Shown: positions 7,624-15,753 of the stretch, piece by piece
Layout of the letters: every line of letters begins with the position of its first letter
How positions within the stretch are numbered: position 1 is the stretch's first letter
Source: Bacteroidales bacterium
GTDB taxonomy: Bacteria > Bacteroidota > Bacteroidia > Bacteroidales > Dysgonomonadaceae
Reading direction: 5' to 3'
Assembly (NCBI GenBank): GCA_012799155.1
Contig: JAAZLV010000067.1
Coordinates: 1 to 25,991 of the forward strand
Length of the DNA: 25,991 nucleotides
Notes under the pieces: generated by a model
The model's input: the letters and a program-made list of their open reading frames with translations, nothing else
What the model was told of the DNA's origin: nothing
Databases searched by the model: none
Position numbers and translations under genes: made by a program

Positions 7624-9243
7624 TTATTTCCAACTGTCGTATTGTTCGATCAATGAGTTGTTTGCCAGCTCCGCATCAGGGATTGGCAGGATGTAGTTCT
7701 TCGCTGAGAACTTACGGTCCTGGTAATCCACATCAATGTACTCGTAGTTGTCACCGGTGATCTTGAAGCCATGGGCACGTGTGTTGTTGTACTCGATGTG
7801 TGCAAGCTTCCATCTTCTCATGTCCCAGAAGAGGTGACCTTCGTATGCCAGCTCCACCTTCCGTTCGTTTCTGTAGTCGTTGAACCACTCATTTCCGGAT
7901 GTGTTTTTTGCAGGCAGTCCGACCCTGGCACGCACTTCGTTCAGTGCATCCCTCGCTTCACCCATCTTGTTGAGCCGGAAGGCGGCTTCTGCCAGATTGA
8001 GCAGTACCTCTGCGTAACGAATCTCCACCCATGCCTGGGTGCTCGGGATGCCTTTCACATCGATGAGTGACTCATCCATCAGCTTCTTGAGGTAATAGCC
8101 GGTGGTGGTGAGTCCATAACTGTAGGGTTGTTCCCTGTAAGCCATGAAGGTACCATTGGTGCCATTCACCGAGTTTTGCATCACCTTGCCTTTCCAGATG
8201 CTGCCAGGAAAGATGACGGTTGCTTTGAATCGGGGTTCCAGTTCTTCATAGGGAGGTCTTGTCGCGTTCACTGTATGGTAGGGTGTCCAGTCCATCTTGG
8301 TGCCATCAGCCTTCTCGTAACTCTCCACCATCTCCTGGGTGGGGGTACCCAACCCTCCGAACTCATAACCGTCGCTCAGGGGCACATAATCTTTGTCGAA
8401 TGTGTGATTGGGCCCAATGACATCATACTTGAACTCCAGAATCGACTCCTCGTTGCTACCCTTCCAGGCTTTGGCATAGTCGTCCACCAGCTCGTATTTT
8501 TCTGATTTTACTACCTGATCAGCCGCATCATAAGCCGATTGCCAGCGCTCTGCAAACAGCATCGCACGCGATTTGAATGCAAGAGCCGCATATTTGGTCA
8601 CTCTACCCTGATTCTTACCTGTCCATGATTCCGGCAGGTTTGCGATGGCATAGTCGAGGTCACTCTCAATCAGATCCCAGGTGGCCTGGTTGGAACTACG
8701 TGCCTTGTCTTTTTCCATCTCGGCGATGGAGGTGTAGAGGATGACACCGTCGTGTCTTCTGGCTAGCTGGAAGTAGATGAACGCACGGAAGAAGAGCACC
8801 TGTGCCTTCCAGCGGGTGTTTTGCTCTTCCGGGAACGTACCATATTGCTCCATGGAGTGAAGAAACTCGTTCATTCTGCGGATCTTGTTGTAGGCATCAC
8901 TCCAAACACTGTAGAATCCACCGGAAGCGGTGGTGATCAGACTCGGATCGAATACATAGCTGTTGGCGTGTCCTGCCTTGTGACCAGGTGAGTAGGATCC
9001 ATACTTGAACGTGTTGGTAAAGCTTTCGGACAGGTTGCCGCTAGCCTGTGCCGATCCGAACTGGCCATACTGATTCAGATAGGTATAAAAACCATTCAGA
9101 TAGAGATCAACGCTCGACTCATCCTCCCAAATCACTTTGTCGGTCAGTTTGTCGGTAGGGGTCAGGTCCAGCCAATCTGAGCAACTGCTGAAGACGAACA
9201 CAGCAGTTGTCAAGTAGAGTAGTGTCCTAAATATTTTTTTCAT
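7624..9243 (-). CDS. susD-like: RagB/SusD family outer-membrane nutrient uptake lipoprotein
   Basis: This 539-aa protein has a lipoprotein signal (TAVFVFSSC) followed by SDWLDLTPTDKLTDKVIW, the standard SusD N-terminus. The helical TPR-like core is recognisable (AQVLFFRAFIYFQLARRHDGVILYT, KYAALAFKSRAMLFAERW). The C-terminal region has the conserved EIRYAEVLLNLAEAAFRLNKMGEARDALNEVR-type helices and YRNERKVELAYEGHLFWDMRRWK. SusD caps the SusC channel on the cell surface and captures oligosaccharide. It starts 20 bp after the susC stop, the usual arrangement. The ligand cannot be read from the sequence. Confidence 0.96.
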   Translation of the reverse strand: MKKIFRTLLYLTTAVFVFSSCSDWLDLTPTDKLTDKVIWEDESSVDLYLNGFYTYLNQYGQFGSAQASGNLSESFTNTFKYGSYSPGHKAGHANSYVFDPSLITTASGGFYSVWSDAYNKIRRMNEFLHSMEQYGTFPEEQNTRWKAQVLFFRAFIYFQLARRHDGVILYTSIAEMEKDKARSSNQATWDLIESDLDYAIANLPESWTGKNQGRVTKYAALAFKSRAMLFAERWQSAYDAADQVVKSEKYELVDDYAKAWKGSNEESILEFKYDVIGPNHTFDKDYVPLSDGYEFGGLGTPTQEMVESYEKADGTKMDWTPYHTVNATRPPYEELEPRFKATVIFPGSIWKGKVMQNSVNGTNGTFMAYREQPYSYGLTTTGYYLKKLMDESLIDVKGIPSTQAWVEIRYAEVLLNLAEAAFRLNKMGEARDALNEVRARVGLPAKNTSGNEWFNDYRNERKVELAYEGHLFWDMRRWKLAHIEYNNTRAHGFKITGDNYEYIDVDYQDRKFSAKNYILPIPDAELANNSLIEQYDSWK

Positions 9244-9263
9244 TTTATATCAAGTTAAAGTGA

Positions 9264-12200
9264 TTATAATGAGAAGTTAATCCCGAACGAAAGTGTCTTC
9301 TGCTGTGGGTAATACCCGTTGTTCACACCAGGTTGCTCGGGGTCGATGTTGTACTTCGTCAGCTCGCTGAAGGTGAAGAGGTTAGACCCCTCCATAAAGA
9401 GCCTGATCTTGTCCACACCGGCTTTGCGGGTAAGGGCGGAAGGGATGGTATATCCCAGCTGGAATGATTTCACCCGTAGGTAGTTGCCATTCCTGTACCA
9501 GAAGGTGGAAGAGTAGGCATTGTTGGTGCTGACCGTAACCAGCGACAGACGGGGGAACTCTGCCTGCGGGTTCTCCGGTGTCCAGGAGTTTTCGGGCACA
9601 AACGAGGGTGTATTTCCACCATGATAGAACATCCCGGTGAAGACGGTATTGTCCATCACTCCGTTGGAGTATACACCTGTCAGTGCCACGGTACGTCCCA
9701 GACCCGATTGCAACAGGATGTCGAAGTCGAATCCTTTCCAGTCGGCGTAAAGATTGAGTGAGGTCTGGAACTTGGCATAGGGGCTTTTGCCTACATAACC
9801 AATGTCCTGGGCGTAGGTGATCTTGCCATCCCCGTTGCGGTCCTTGTATCGAATGTAACCGGGCAGTACCGGTGATCCTGGGATGGTGGGTGAATTGGCG
9901 ATCTCATCCTCTGACTGGAAAAGTCCATCGGCAATGAAACCGAGCTGTGATCCCACCTCCTTGCCTGTCAGCTTGCGATAATCGGGCGTGTTCTCCGAGT
10001 CGCCTGCATAATAGAGCCACCTGCGGTTAGCAAGGGTGCCGATCCACTTCACACCATAACGGAAGTCGCCAATCTTGTTGTTGTGCGTGATGGTGAAGTC
10101 CAAGCCTCTGTAATCGATCTTGTTTACATTGTCAGAGCTGAAGAAGTAGCCACCCATGGAAGGAGGATAGGAGCCACCCACACTCGCCAGCAGGTCATAT
10201 TGATACTTGTAGAAGAGATCTAGTTCCACACCCAGCAAGCCTCTCCATGCCATGAATTCCACACCGGCATTGTAGGTGATTGCTTTGGCCCATGAAAGAT
10301 AGGGATTGCCGAGCGTACTGGAGTAAATCATGCTCTCTCTCTGGTTGGCAAGGATCAGTGCATTGGACTGGATTGTCATCAGATTGAGATACTGGAACGC
10401 GCTAACGGCTGAAGTCGCAGTTTTACCGATACCGCCTCTCAGTTTGAGGTTGTCGATCCAGTCGGCCTGGAACCACTCTTCGTTGTTCATGCGCCATCCT
10501 GCCGATACTGCCGGTAAATTAACCCACTGTGAGCCGGCCATTCCACTGAAGAGGTAGCTGCCGTCGCGGCGAATGGATGCTTCCAGCAGGTAACGGTTGT
10601 CATAGTCATAGTTGAGCCTTCCCACGAAACCGACCAGTCGAGACTGGCCACTGTTTCCGGAGATGGAAGGGATTCTCTCCTCACCGTTGCCGGTGGTGTT
10701 GGTAATCATGCTCAGTTCGTCCAGCTCTAGGAAGTTAAGTCCATAGCCTGTCGCTCCTAGTGTGTTGGAGAAGTTGTTGCGGGTCTCGGCAAGTCCGAAG
10801 AGGTTGATCTTGTGCTTGTCGAACTGACGGTTGTAGGTGAAACTCGACTGCGTCACCACGTTGGTGGAGCTATGCGCACTTTCGCTCAGGGAGGTGTTCC
10901 CGGAGTTGTTCAGGAAAGAGGTGTAGCTGATGACCTCGGTGGTTGTTGCCGGCAAGCCAGCCATCATCGTTTCGAAAGGTATCGTGAGCGATTTGTTGAA
11001 CTGGAAGAAACGGTCGTAGGCTCCCATGAATTTCAGGCTCAACCCCTCCATCCAGGGTGCATCATAATTGAGCGAGAAGTTTGTCTGGATGGTGGTGTTC
11101 CTGGGACGGCTGTACCCTGACTGGTAGATCGCTGCCAGCGGACTCACGGGAGAGGAGGCGGTACGGGTAGAGGTGTAATACTCTTTCCCATCGTTTCCAA
11201 CAATCGTCTTGGGGATATAGGGCAATGCACGAACCGCTTGCTGGGGTATGTTGTGCCAGTCTTCGGGGTTCGCCGAATAGTTGGGACGGTCATGCTCGTC
11301 GAGACGTCCTGCCACGTTCATGACAAGTGAGAGGTGATCGGTGAGTTTCGCATCAATGTTGGCCCTCAGGTTGTAACGGGTATAATTGAAGTTGTCCACA
11401 TTTCCTTTTTGCTGAAAAGCACTGAGCGAGGAGAAGAACTTCACTTTATCGCTGCCGCCAGTGGCACTCACGTTGTGGTTCATGGTGCGTCCGACACCAA
11501 ACACCTCGTCATACCAGTTGGTGTTGCCCCAACCATCGACGCCTGCTTTCATCTTCTCCACCTGCTCGGAGGTGAAGACGGGATCATCTCCATCCATCTC
11601 CCTGGCCATGTTGTACCAGTATGCGTATCCCGGTCCATCGAGCCACTTGATCTGGTTGGCGTTCTGACTGATGCCATAGTTCCCATTGTAGGAGATGCCC
11701 AGTTTTCCCTCTTCACCTCGTTTGGTGGTTACAATAACCACAGAGGTGGCATTCAACCCATACACAGAGGCGGAAGTGGCGTCCTTGAGAATGGAGATTG
11801 ATTCAATCTCATTGGGGTCGATTTCATTAATGCTCCGGATCACACCGTCGACGATGTAGGTGGCACCCTCACCCCGCACAAGCAATGAGGCTCCATCCTG
11901 TCCCGGTTGACCCGATTGTTGCAGAGAAGTTATACCTGCAACACGTGCACCCAGCACATTGGTCACACCCACTACCGGAGCTCTGATCAATTCAGTATCA
12001 GAGAGTGTAGAGACAGCACCGGTTACGCTAGCCCTGCGTTGTGTGCCGTATCCTACCACGATCACTTCGTCCAGCAGCTCGGTATCTTGCTCCATGGTTA
12101 CAGTGACAAAATTCCTGCCGTTGAGCGGAACTTCAAGTTCTGTGAAACCCACATAAGAAAATACCAATGTACTGTTGACTGAGGGAACAGATAGAGTGAA

Positions 12201-12407
12201 ATTACCATCCATATCGGTAACGGTACCTTGTCGTGTGTCCTTAAGTATTACGTTAACGCCAATCAGGGTTTCCCCTGTCGCATCATTTACCTTCCCTCTG
12301 ACATTCACCTGTGCATAGGTGATCAGCGTTGAGAGAAAGAAGAGTGAGAGAAACAGTGCCCGAAGGGTGCTGTGACTCCACTTTAAAGTACGGGTCTTGC
12401 TTTCCAT
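9264..12407 (-). CDS. susC-like: SusC/RagA family TonB-linked outer-membrane transporter
   Basis: At 1047 aa this is a full-length SusC. The signal peptide ends at about residue 32 (FFLSTLITYAQ). A carboxypeptidase-regulatory-like domain follows (VRGKVNDATGETLIGVNV, about 35-110), then the TonB-box-like segment DEVIVVGYGTQRRASVTGAV. The plug domain has LLVRGEGATYIVDGV and ESISILKDATSASVYG, and the barrel runs to the C-terminal end KTLSFGINFSL. The plug lacks the longer 'NxPLYVIDG' loop, a variation of a known SusC subgroup. It imports oligosaccharide across the outer membrane using TonB energy, partnered with the adjacent SusD. It starts 28 bp after the DUF4434 gene and depends on the promoter upstream of the epimerase gene, since no room for a promoter is seen in the gap. 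Confidence 0.97.
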   Translation of the reverse strand: MESKTRTLKWSHSTLRALFLSLFFLSTLITYAQVNVRGKVNDATGETLIGVNVILKDTRQGTVTDMDGNFTLSVPSVNSTLVFSYVGFTELEVPLNGRNFVTVTMEQDTELLDEVIVVGYGTQRRASVTGAVSTLSDTELIRAPVVGVTNVLGARVAGITSLQQSGQPGQDGASLLVRGEGATYIVDGVIRSINEIDPNEIESISILKDATSASVYGLNATSVVIVTTKRGEEGKLGISYNGNYGISQNANQIKWLDGPGYAYWYNMAREMDGDDPVFTSEQVEKMKAGVDGWGNTNWYDEVFGVGRTMNHNVSATGGSDKVKFFSSLSAFQQKGNVDNFNYTRYNLRANIDAKLTDHLSLVMNVAGRLDEHDRPNYSANPEDWHNIPQQAVRALPYIPKTIVGNDGKEYYTSTRTASSPVSPLAAIYQSGYSRPRNTTIQTNFSLNYDAPWMEGLSLKFMGAYDRFFQFNKSLTIPFETMMAGLPATTTEVISYTSFLNNSGNTSLSESAHSSTNVVTQSSFTYNRQFDKHKINLFGLAETRNNFSNTLGATGYGLNFLELDELSMITNTTGNGEERIPSISGNSGQSRLVGFVGRLNYDYDNRYLLEASIRRDGSYLFSGMAGSQWVNLPAVSAGWRMNNEEWFQADWIDNLKLRGGIGKTATSAVSAFQYLNLMTIQSNALILANQRESMIYSSTLGNPYLSWAKAITYNAGVEFMAWRGLLGVELDLFYKYQYDLLASVGGSYPPSMGGYFFSSDNVNKIDYRGLDFTITHNNKIGDFRYGVKWIGTLANRRWLYYAGDSENTPDYRKLTGKEVGSQLGFIADGLFQSEDEIANSPTIPGSPVLPGYIRYKDRNGDGKITYAQDIGYVGKSPYAKFQTSLNLYADWKGFDFDILLQSGLGRTVALTGVYSNGVMDNTVFTGMFYHGGNTPSFVPENSWTPENPQAEFPRLSLVTVSTNNAYSSTFWYRNGNYLRVKSFQLGYTIPSALTRKAGVDKIRLFMEGSNLFTFSELTKYNIDPEQPGVNNGYYPQQKTLSFGINFSL

Positions 12408-12435
12408 TTGTTTTCGTTTTTGTTGTTACTGTTTT

Positions 12436-13524
12436 TTAAATGGTAAAATGTTCTCGATATCTTTCATACAGGAATTTCGCCTGAGGATAGGTTGAGTTTG
12501 GGCTCATAAAGTGTGAAAACTCAAACGTGATAGCATCCTCCATGCCGGCTAACCTTGCAGCTTCAAGTTTTAAGAGTAGTTTCTCCCATTTGATGGGCAG
12601 AAATCGAATGGGCATATCACGATCAAATGATTCGATATTAGTCCAACACCTCATTTGATGAGCATCTGCTAACTTTTTATTCACCTCGAGATAATCAGCT
12701 AATTCATGATAATTGACCTGCCCATCCTGAAAAGCAAGAATGTCAATTGCGCCTTCCACATTTGTCAGAATCTCATTCCACTCTTTTTCATGTTCCTGTA
12801 TGGTGATTGCAGAGTCTCCACTCATTACCTGATCCGTTTTTACACCATGTATATAAGGTGAAACAAGTGTGGTCAGATTTCCTGATACCTTCTTTGCATG
12901 TTTGCCAACCTCGGCATATATTTTTGACATGTTTTTTGTACGTCGGCTAATCTCCTGCGAGAGGTACCATCCTTTAAAGGATGGGTGGTGCCCATATTTT
13001 TCCCAAACTTCGTCTATTAGCCTAAGATTCAGGTCAATCTCCTTCTGATATTTTCCTTCAATCCAATATCGACCGGAATCATACATGCCGAACATGAAAT
13101 TCATGTTGTATTTGTCGGCAAGCGTGAGAAACATTTCTGTAAGATCGACGGGTGGGTAATATACATCTTCAGTTTTTAAGATAGTTTCAAATGGTGATGC
13201 GATCCACCATCCCAGACCCGATCGAATCATAACAACAGTGTTGATACCGATTGCTTTCATCGATTGAAAATCGAGATCCCACTCAAGTACTCCCCAATTC
13301 TGGTGCGGGATGTCCCAGCTAACCTCATCCAGGAAGGTAGCATGAATCGGCATCCCTTGATAAATAGATGGTGTTTCAAATGTTTTGTTCGAAAGGGAAG
13401 ACTCCGTTATTAATTGTCCTGCACCTATTCCTGACTCATGGGTGTGACTATGTAGAGATTGAGTTGCAAGAATACCTGCAGAACCCAGCACCGCACTTTT
13501 TAAAAATTTTCTCCTGCCGCTCAT
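12436..13524 (-). CDS. Tat-exported DUF4434-type TIM-barrel protein (putative glycoside hydrolase)
   Basis: This 362-aa protein starts with a Tat signal (MSGRRKFLKSAVLGSAGI). The body has the pattern of DUF4434 / glycoside-hydrolase-like TIM barrels: HATFLDEVSWDIPHQNWG, DLDFQSMKAIGINTVVMIRSG, a strand with MNFMFGMYDSGRYW, then FKGWYLSQEISRR, where the Glu is a candidate acid/base. Later strands are TTLVSPYIHG, IDILAFQDGQV, CWTNIESFDRD and DAITFEFSHFMSPNS. The open frame reaches 13590, but that would overlap the AGE gene; the ATG at 13524 fits both the Tat signal and a 19-bp gap. The gene looks clearly more AT-rich than susC. Family assignment is from pattern memory, so moderate; catalytic activity is not shown. 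Confidence 0.72.
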   Translation of the reverse strand: MSGRRKFLKSAVLGSAGILATQSLHSHTHESGIGAGQLITESSLSNKTFETPSIYQGMPIHATFLDEVSWDIPHQNWGVLEWDLDFQSMKAIGINTVVMIRSGLGWWIASPFETILKTEDVYYPPVDLTEMFLTLADKYNMNFMFGMYDSGRYWIEGKYQKEIDLNLRLIDEVWEKYGHHPSFKGWYLSQEISRRTKNMSKIYAEVGKHAKKVSGNLTTLVSPYIHGVKTDQVMSGDSAITIQEHEKEWNEILTNVEGAIDILAFQDGQVNYHELADYLEVNKKLADAHQMRCWTNIESFDRDMPIRFLPIKWEKLLLKLEAARLAGMEDAITFEFSHFMSPNSTYPQAKFLYERYREHFTI

Positions 13525-13543
13525 TTTGTTAAACTTAATAGGT

Positions 13544-14752
13544 TCATTCAGACATTGATTTTGACACATGAGAATCCTGAAGAGTATCAATTTGATCTAA
13601 TATGGTCCAACATTGATACAATCCCCGAGGCACATGGAAACAACCTTTCCATTTGCCCCCCTTCAGGTCCAGCAACACCTCTCCCTGACGGTTGAGGTAG
13701 CCCCACCATTCCGGGTGGGCGGGATCCTTGAAGTGAGTCCATGTGTAGTCATGGACCTTCTCAAACCATGAGAGACACTCCTGAGAACCTGTCAATTGAT
13801 ATCCTTTAAGCAAAGAGATCAATGCCTCTATATGAACCCACCACAGCTTCTGGTCCCATTCAAGTTGCTGGGGAGGATATCCTTTGCGATCCAGGAAATA
13901 AAAGATGCCACCATATTGTTTATCCCACCCATACTTCAGGGTTTTAAGCGTGGTCTCTACTGCCTGATCGATCAGTTTAGGACGGTCAAGCCGCACCCCC
14001 AGGTCCATGATAAACCACATTGCCTCGATGGCATGCCCCGGATTCATCAAACGGCCGTCGAATGTGTCCGAAAGGGAGCCATCTCTGTTAAGATTCTCAA
14101 CGATTAATCCATCCAGTTCCGGATGCCTGAATACCTCCATTACTTCATGTATACATTCCTCCATGACCTGATGTAGGTAATCCTCATCCAGTAGATGCTC
14201 AATCTCAAGTGCCAGATTGCATAGAATCATGGGCAACGAGAAACTCTTGAGCGACCTTGTTCCACTGAATGTTTTGTTCCATTGCCCTTTTGGATTCTCT
14301 TTTTTTGCAAGGATGATGTCGAATGTCTTTTTAGCGATTTCAGCATATACGCTGCTGCCGGTAGCCAAGCTTAGCTGGCCAAAAGCCATAGTGGCAAATG
14401 TATAGGAGAAAATGTTATAGGGCTCAATTAAAGGCATCCCTTCCCGGGTTAGTGAGAAATACCAGTTGAATTCCCCATCATGGCCATGTTTTCTTAAAAA
14501 TTCAGCACCCTGCAGTGCACATTCCAACCACTCCTGCCGTTTTTCGACTTTGTTGTAAAGCATCGCGAAAAGCCAAACCTCTCTGGCCTGAAGCCAGACA
14601 AACTTGTCGGTGTCAAATATCCTGCCCTGTCGATCGAGGCAGCTGAAGTAACCACCCATTTCCAGGTCTTGTGAGTGATTCAACCAGAAGGGAACCACAT
14701 TGTCTAAAAGTTCGCCCTTGTATTGTTCGGCAAGATTGTTAAAATATTCCAT
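13544..14752 (-). CDS. AGE family N-acylglucosamine 2-epimerase
   Basis: This 402-aa cytoplasmic protein has the (alpha/alpha)6 barrel pattern of AGE / renin-binding protein over its whole length. Highly diagnostic segments are MGGYFSCLDRQGRIFDTDKF, VWLQAREVW, LMNPGHAIEAMWF, WDQKLWWVHIEAL and GGKWKGCFHVPRGLYQCW. Arg57, His240, Glu309 and His373 fit the spacing of the catalytic Arg/His/Glu/His set described for this family. The C-terminal part resembles mammalian GlcNAc 2-epimerase more than cellobiose epimerases, so interconversion of GlcNAc and ManNAc is the leading prediction (EC 5.1.3.8). It is the first gene of the PUL operon and lacks a signal peptide, so it would process the imported sugar. 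No sialate lyase gene (nanA) is in the window, so a simple sialic-acid locus is not evident. Confidence 0.88.
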   Translation of the reverse strand: MEYFNNLAEQYKGELLDNVVPFWLNHSQDLEMGGYFSCLDRQGRIFDTDKFVWLQAREVWLFAMLYNKVEKRQEWLECALQGAEFLRKHGHDGEFNWYFSLTREGMPLIEPYNIFSYTFATMAFGQLSLATGSSVYAEIAKKTFDIILAKKENPKGQWNKTFSGTRSLKSFSLPMILCNLALEIEHLLDEDYLHQVMEECIHEVMEVFRHPELDGLIVENLNRDGSLSDTFDGRLMNPGHAIEAMWFIMDLGVRLDRPKLIDQAVETTLKTLKYGWDKQYGGIFYFLDRKGYPPQQLEWDQKLWWVHIEALISLLKGYQLTGSQECLSWFEKVHDYTWTHFKDPAHPEWWGYLNRQGEVLLDLKGGKWKGCFHVPRGLYQCWTILDQIDTLQDSHVSKSMSE

Positions 14753-14825
14753 CTGTTAATCCGATTCATTTCCTGAAAATTCAAATAATATGCTGAATAC
14801 AGGAGTAATAATGCTATAATGGCCA

Positions 14826-14857
14826 CAAAATAACAGATAATATTTTATATATGCAAA
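14826..14857 (-). promoter_or_regulatory. Candidate promoter of the PUL operon
   Basis: In the 208-bp AT-rich gap upstream of the epimerase gene, the minus strand has TTTG at 14857-14854. After 21 bp it has TATTTTG at 14832-14826. This resembles the Bacteroidetes -33 TTTG / -7 TAnnTTTG promoter, with the -7 box one base short. The leader would be about 65-70 nt. The rest of the gap (14753-14960) shows no gene or strong hairpin. Confidence 0.35.
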
Positions 14858-14960
14858 TGTTATAATAAAAATATTTATTATTATGCTGTAATTTAACAAT
14901 TCGCGCCTGGGATTATTTTGATTTTTTTTTGGAAATAGGTTAAAAAAACACATTGAACTT

Positions 14961-15698
14961 TTAGCGTATCTTTTGCAGGAAATCTTTTGCATATTCAATG
15001 GATTCTGGCCTACCTACATCGAGGATCATACCTGTTCTGAAATTGTAAGCGCTGATCTTGTATGTGACACTAAGGGAGAGATAGAAGTCAATGATGGAAA
15101 AACGACCCGGGAAAGAGTCCATCTCCCGGAATATTGAAGGGTGAAGTACCTGTATGCCGGAGAAAGCCAGTTGGCTGTATCCGGTTGGTTGAAACCCTGC
15201 GACAGGTGATTTCATTTCACCCGTTTTCTTGTTGATCCACCCCCGGAGATGGTTCTGTTCGTTAAACAGCAGATAACGGTTGGTTTCTCGTTCGCTGCAA
15301 ACAAGTGTTGCCGCGACATTACTGTTCTGATGGTGGAGCATTACCTCCTTCAAGTCAATGTTTGAGAGGATATCGACGTTATGTACCATGAACGGACGGT
15401 TGTCATCGAAAAACCAAGCGGCCTTTTTGATGCCTCCTCCGGTATCGAGCAACTGCTCCCTCTCATCAGAGAATTCAATCCTGATGCCGAAACTATTGTT
15501 TGCTTCCACAAAATCGATGATTTGCTGTCCGAAGTGGTGTATGTTAATGATGATTTCATTGAAGCCCGCAGCAGAAAGTCTCTCAATGGTGTGTTGCAGT
15601 AATGGTTTTCCCTCTACTGGCACCAGTGCTTTCGGCATGTTGTCGGTCAATGGCTTTAGGCGGGTGCCAAGGCCGGCAGCGAAGATCATTGCTTTCAC
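14961..15698 (-). CDS. murU: MurU-like sugar-1-phosphate nucleotidyltransferase (MurNAc-1-P uridylyltransferase)
   Basis: This is a single-domain nucleotidyltransferase of 245 aa. The N-terminal signature MIFAAGLGTRLKPLTDNMPK binds the nucleotide. DTGGGIKKA is the variant typical of MurU, and MVHNVDILSNIDL supplies the metal-binding Asp. MurU converts MurNAc-1-phosphate to UDP-MurNAc in the peptidoglycan recycling route that bypasses de novo synthesis. It lies 55 bp after an AmgK-like kinase, its usual partner. The open frame extends to a GTG at 15794 inside the kinase gene. I prefer the GTG at 15698 (encoding (V/M)KAMIFAAG), because homologues begin right at the nucleotide-binding strand. 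A GlcNAc-1-P or other hexose-1-P substrate is possible. Confidence 0.82.
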   Translation of the reverse strand: MKAMIFAAGLGTRLKPLTDNMPKALVPVEGKPLLQHTIERLSAAGFNEIIINIHHFGQQIIDFVEANNSFGIRIEFSDEREQLLDTGGGIKKAAWFFDDNRPFMVHNVDILSNIDLKEVMLHHQNSNVAATLVCSERETNRYLLFNEQNHLRGWINKKTGEMKSPVAGFQPTGYSQLAFSGIQVLHPSIFREMDSFPGRFSIIDFYLSLSVTYKISAYNFRTGMILDVGRPESIEYAKDFLQKIR

Positions 15699-15753
15699 AG
15701 GATGAAATTTGATTTTGTTTGTGATTGAAATTGAACGAACCTGAATTGTACTT

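Noticed and set aside
10330..11801. Plus-strand frames opposite susC
   Set aside because: They have no support beyond being open, which is common opposite a long gene of this composition.
14921..14960. T- and A-runs after murU as a terminator
   Set aside because: There are poly-T tracts on the minus strand but no clear stem before them, so a factor-independent terminator cannot be supported.
14756..14998. Minus-strand 80-aa frame in the gap upstream of the epimerase
   Set aside because: It is AT-rich, overlaps the end of murU, has no recognisable domain, and lies over the promoter-like region. The apparent hydrophobic stretch follows from the base composition.
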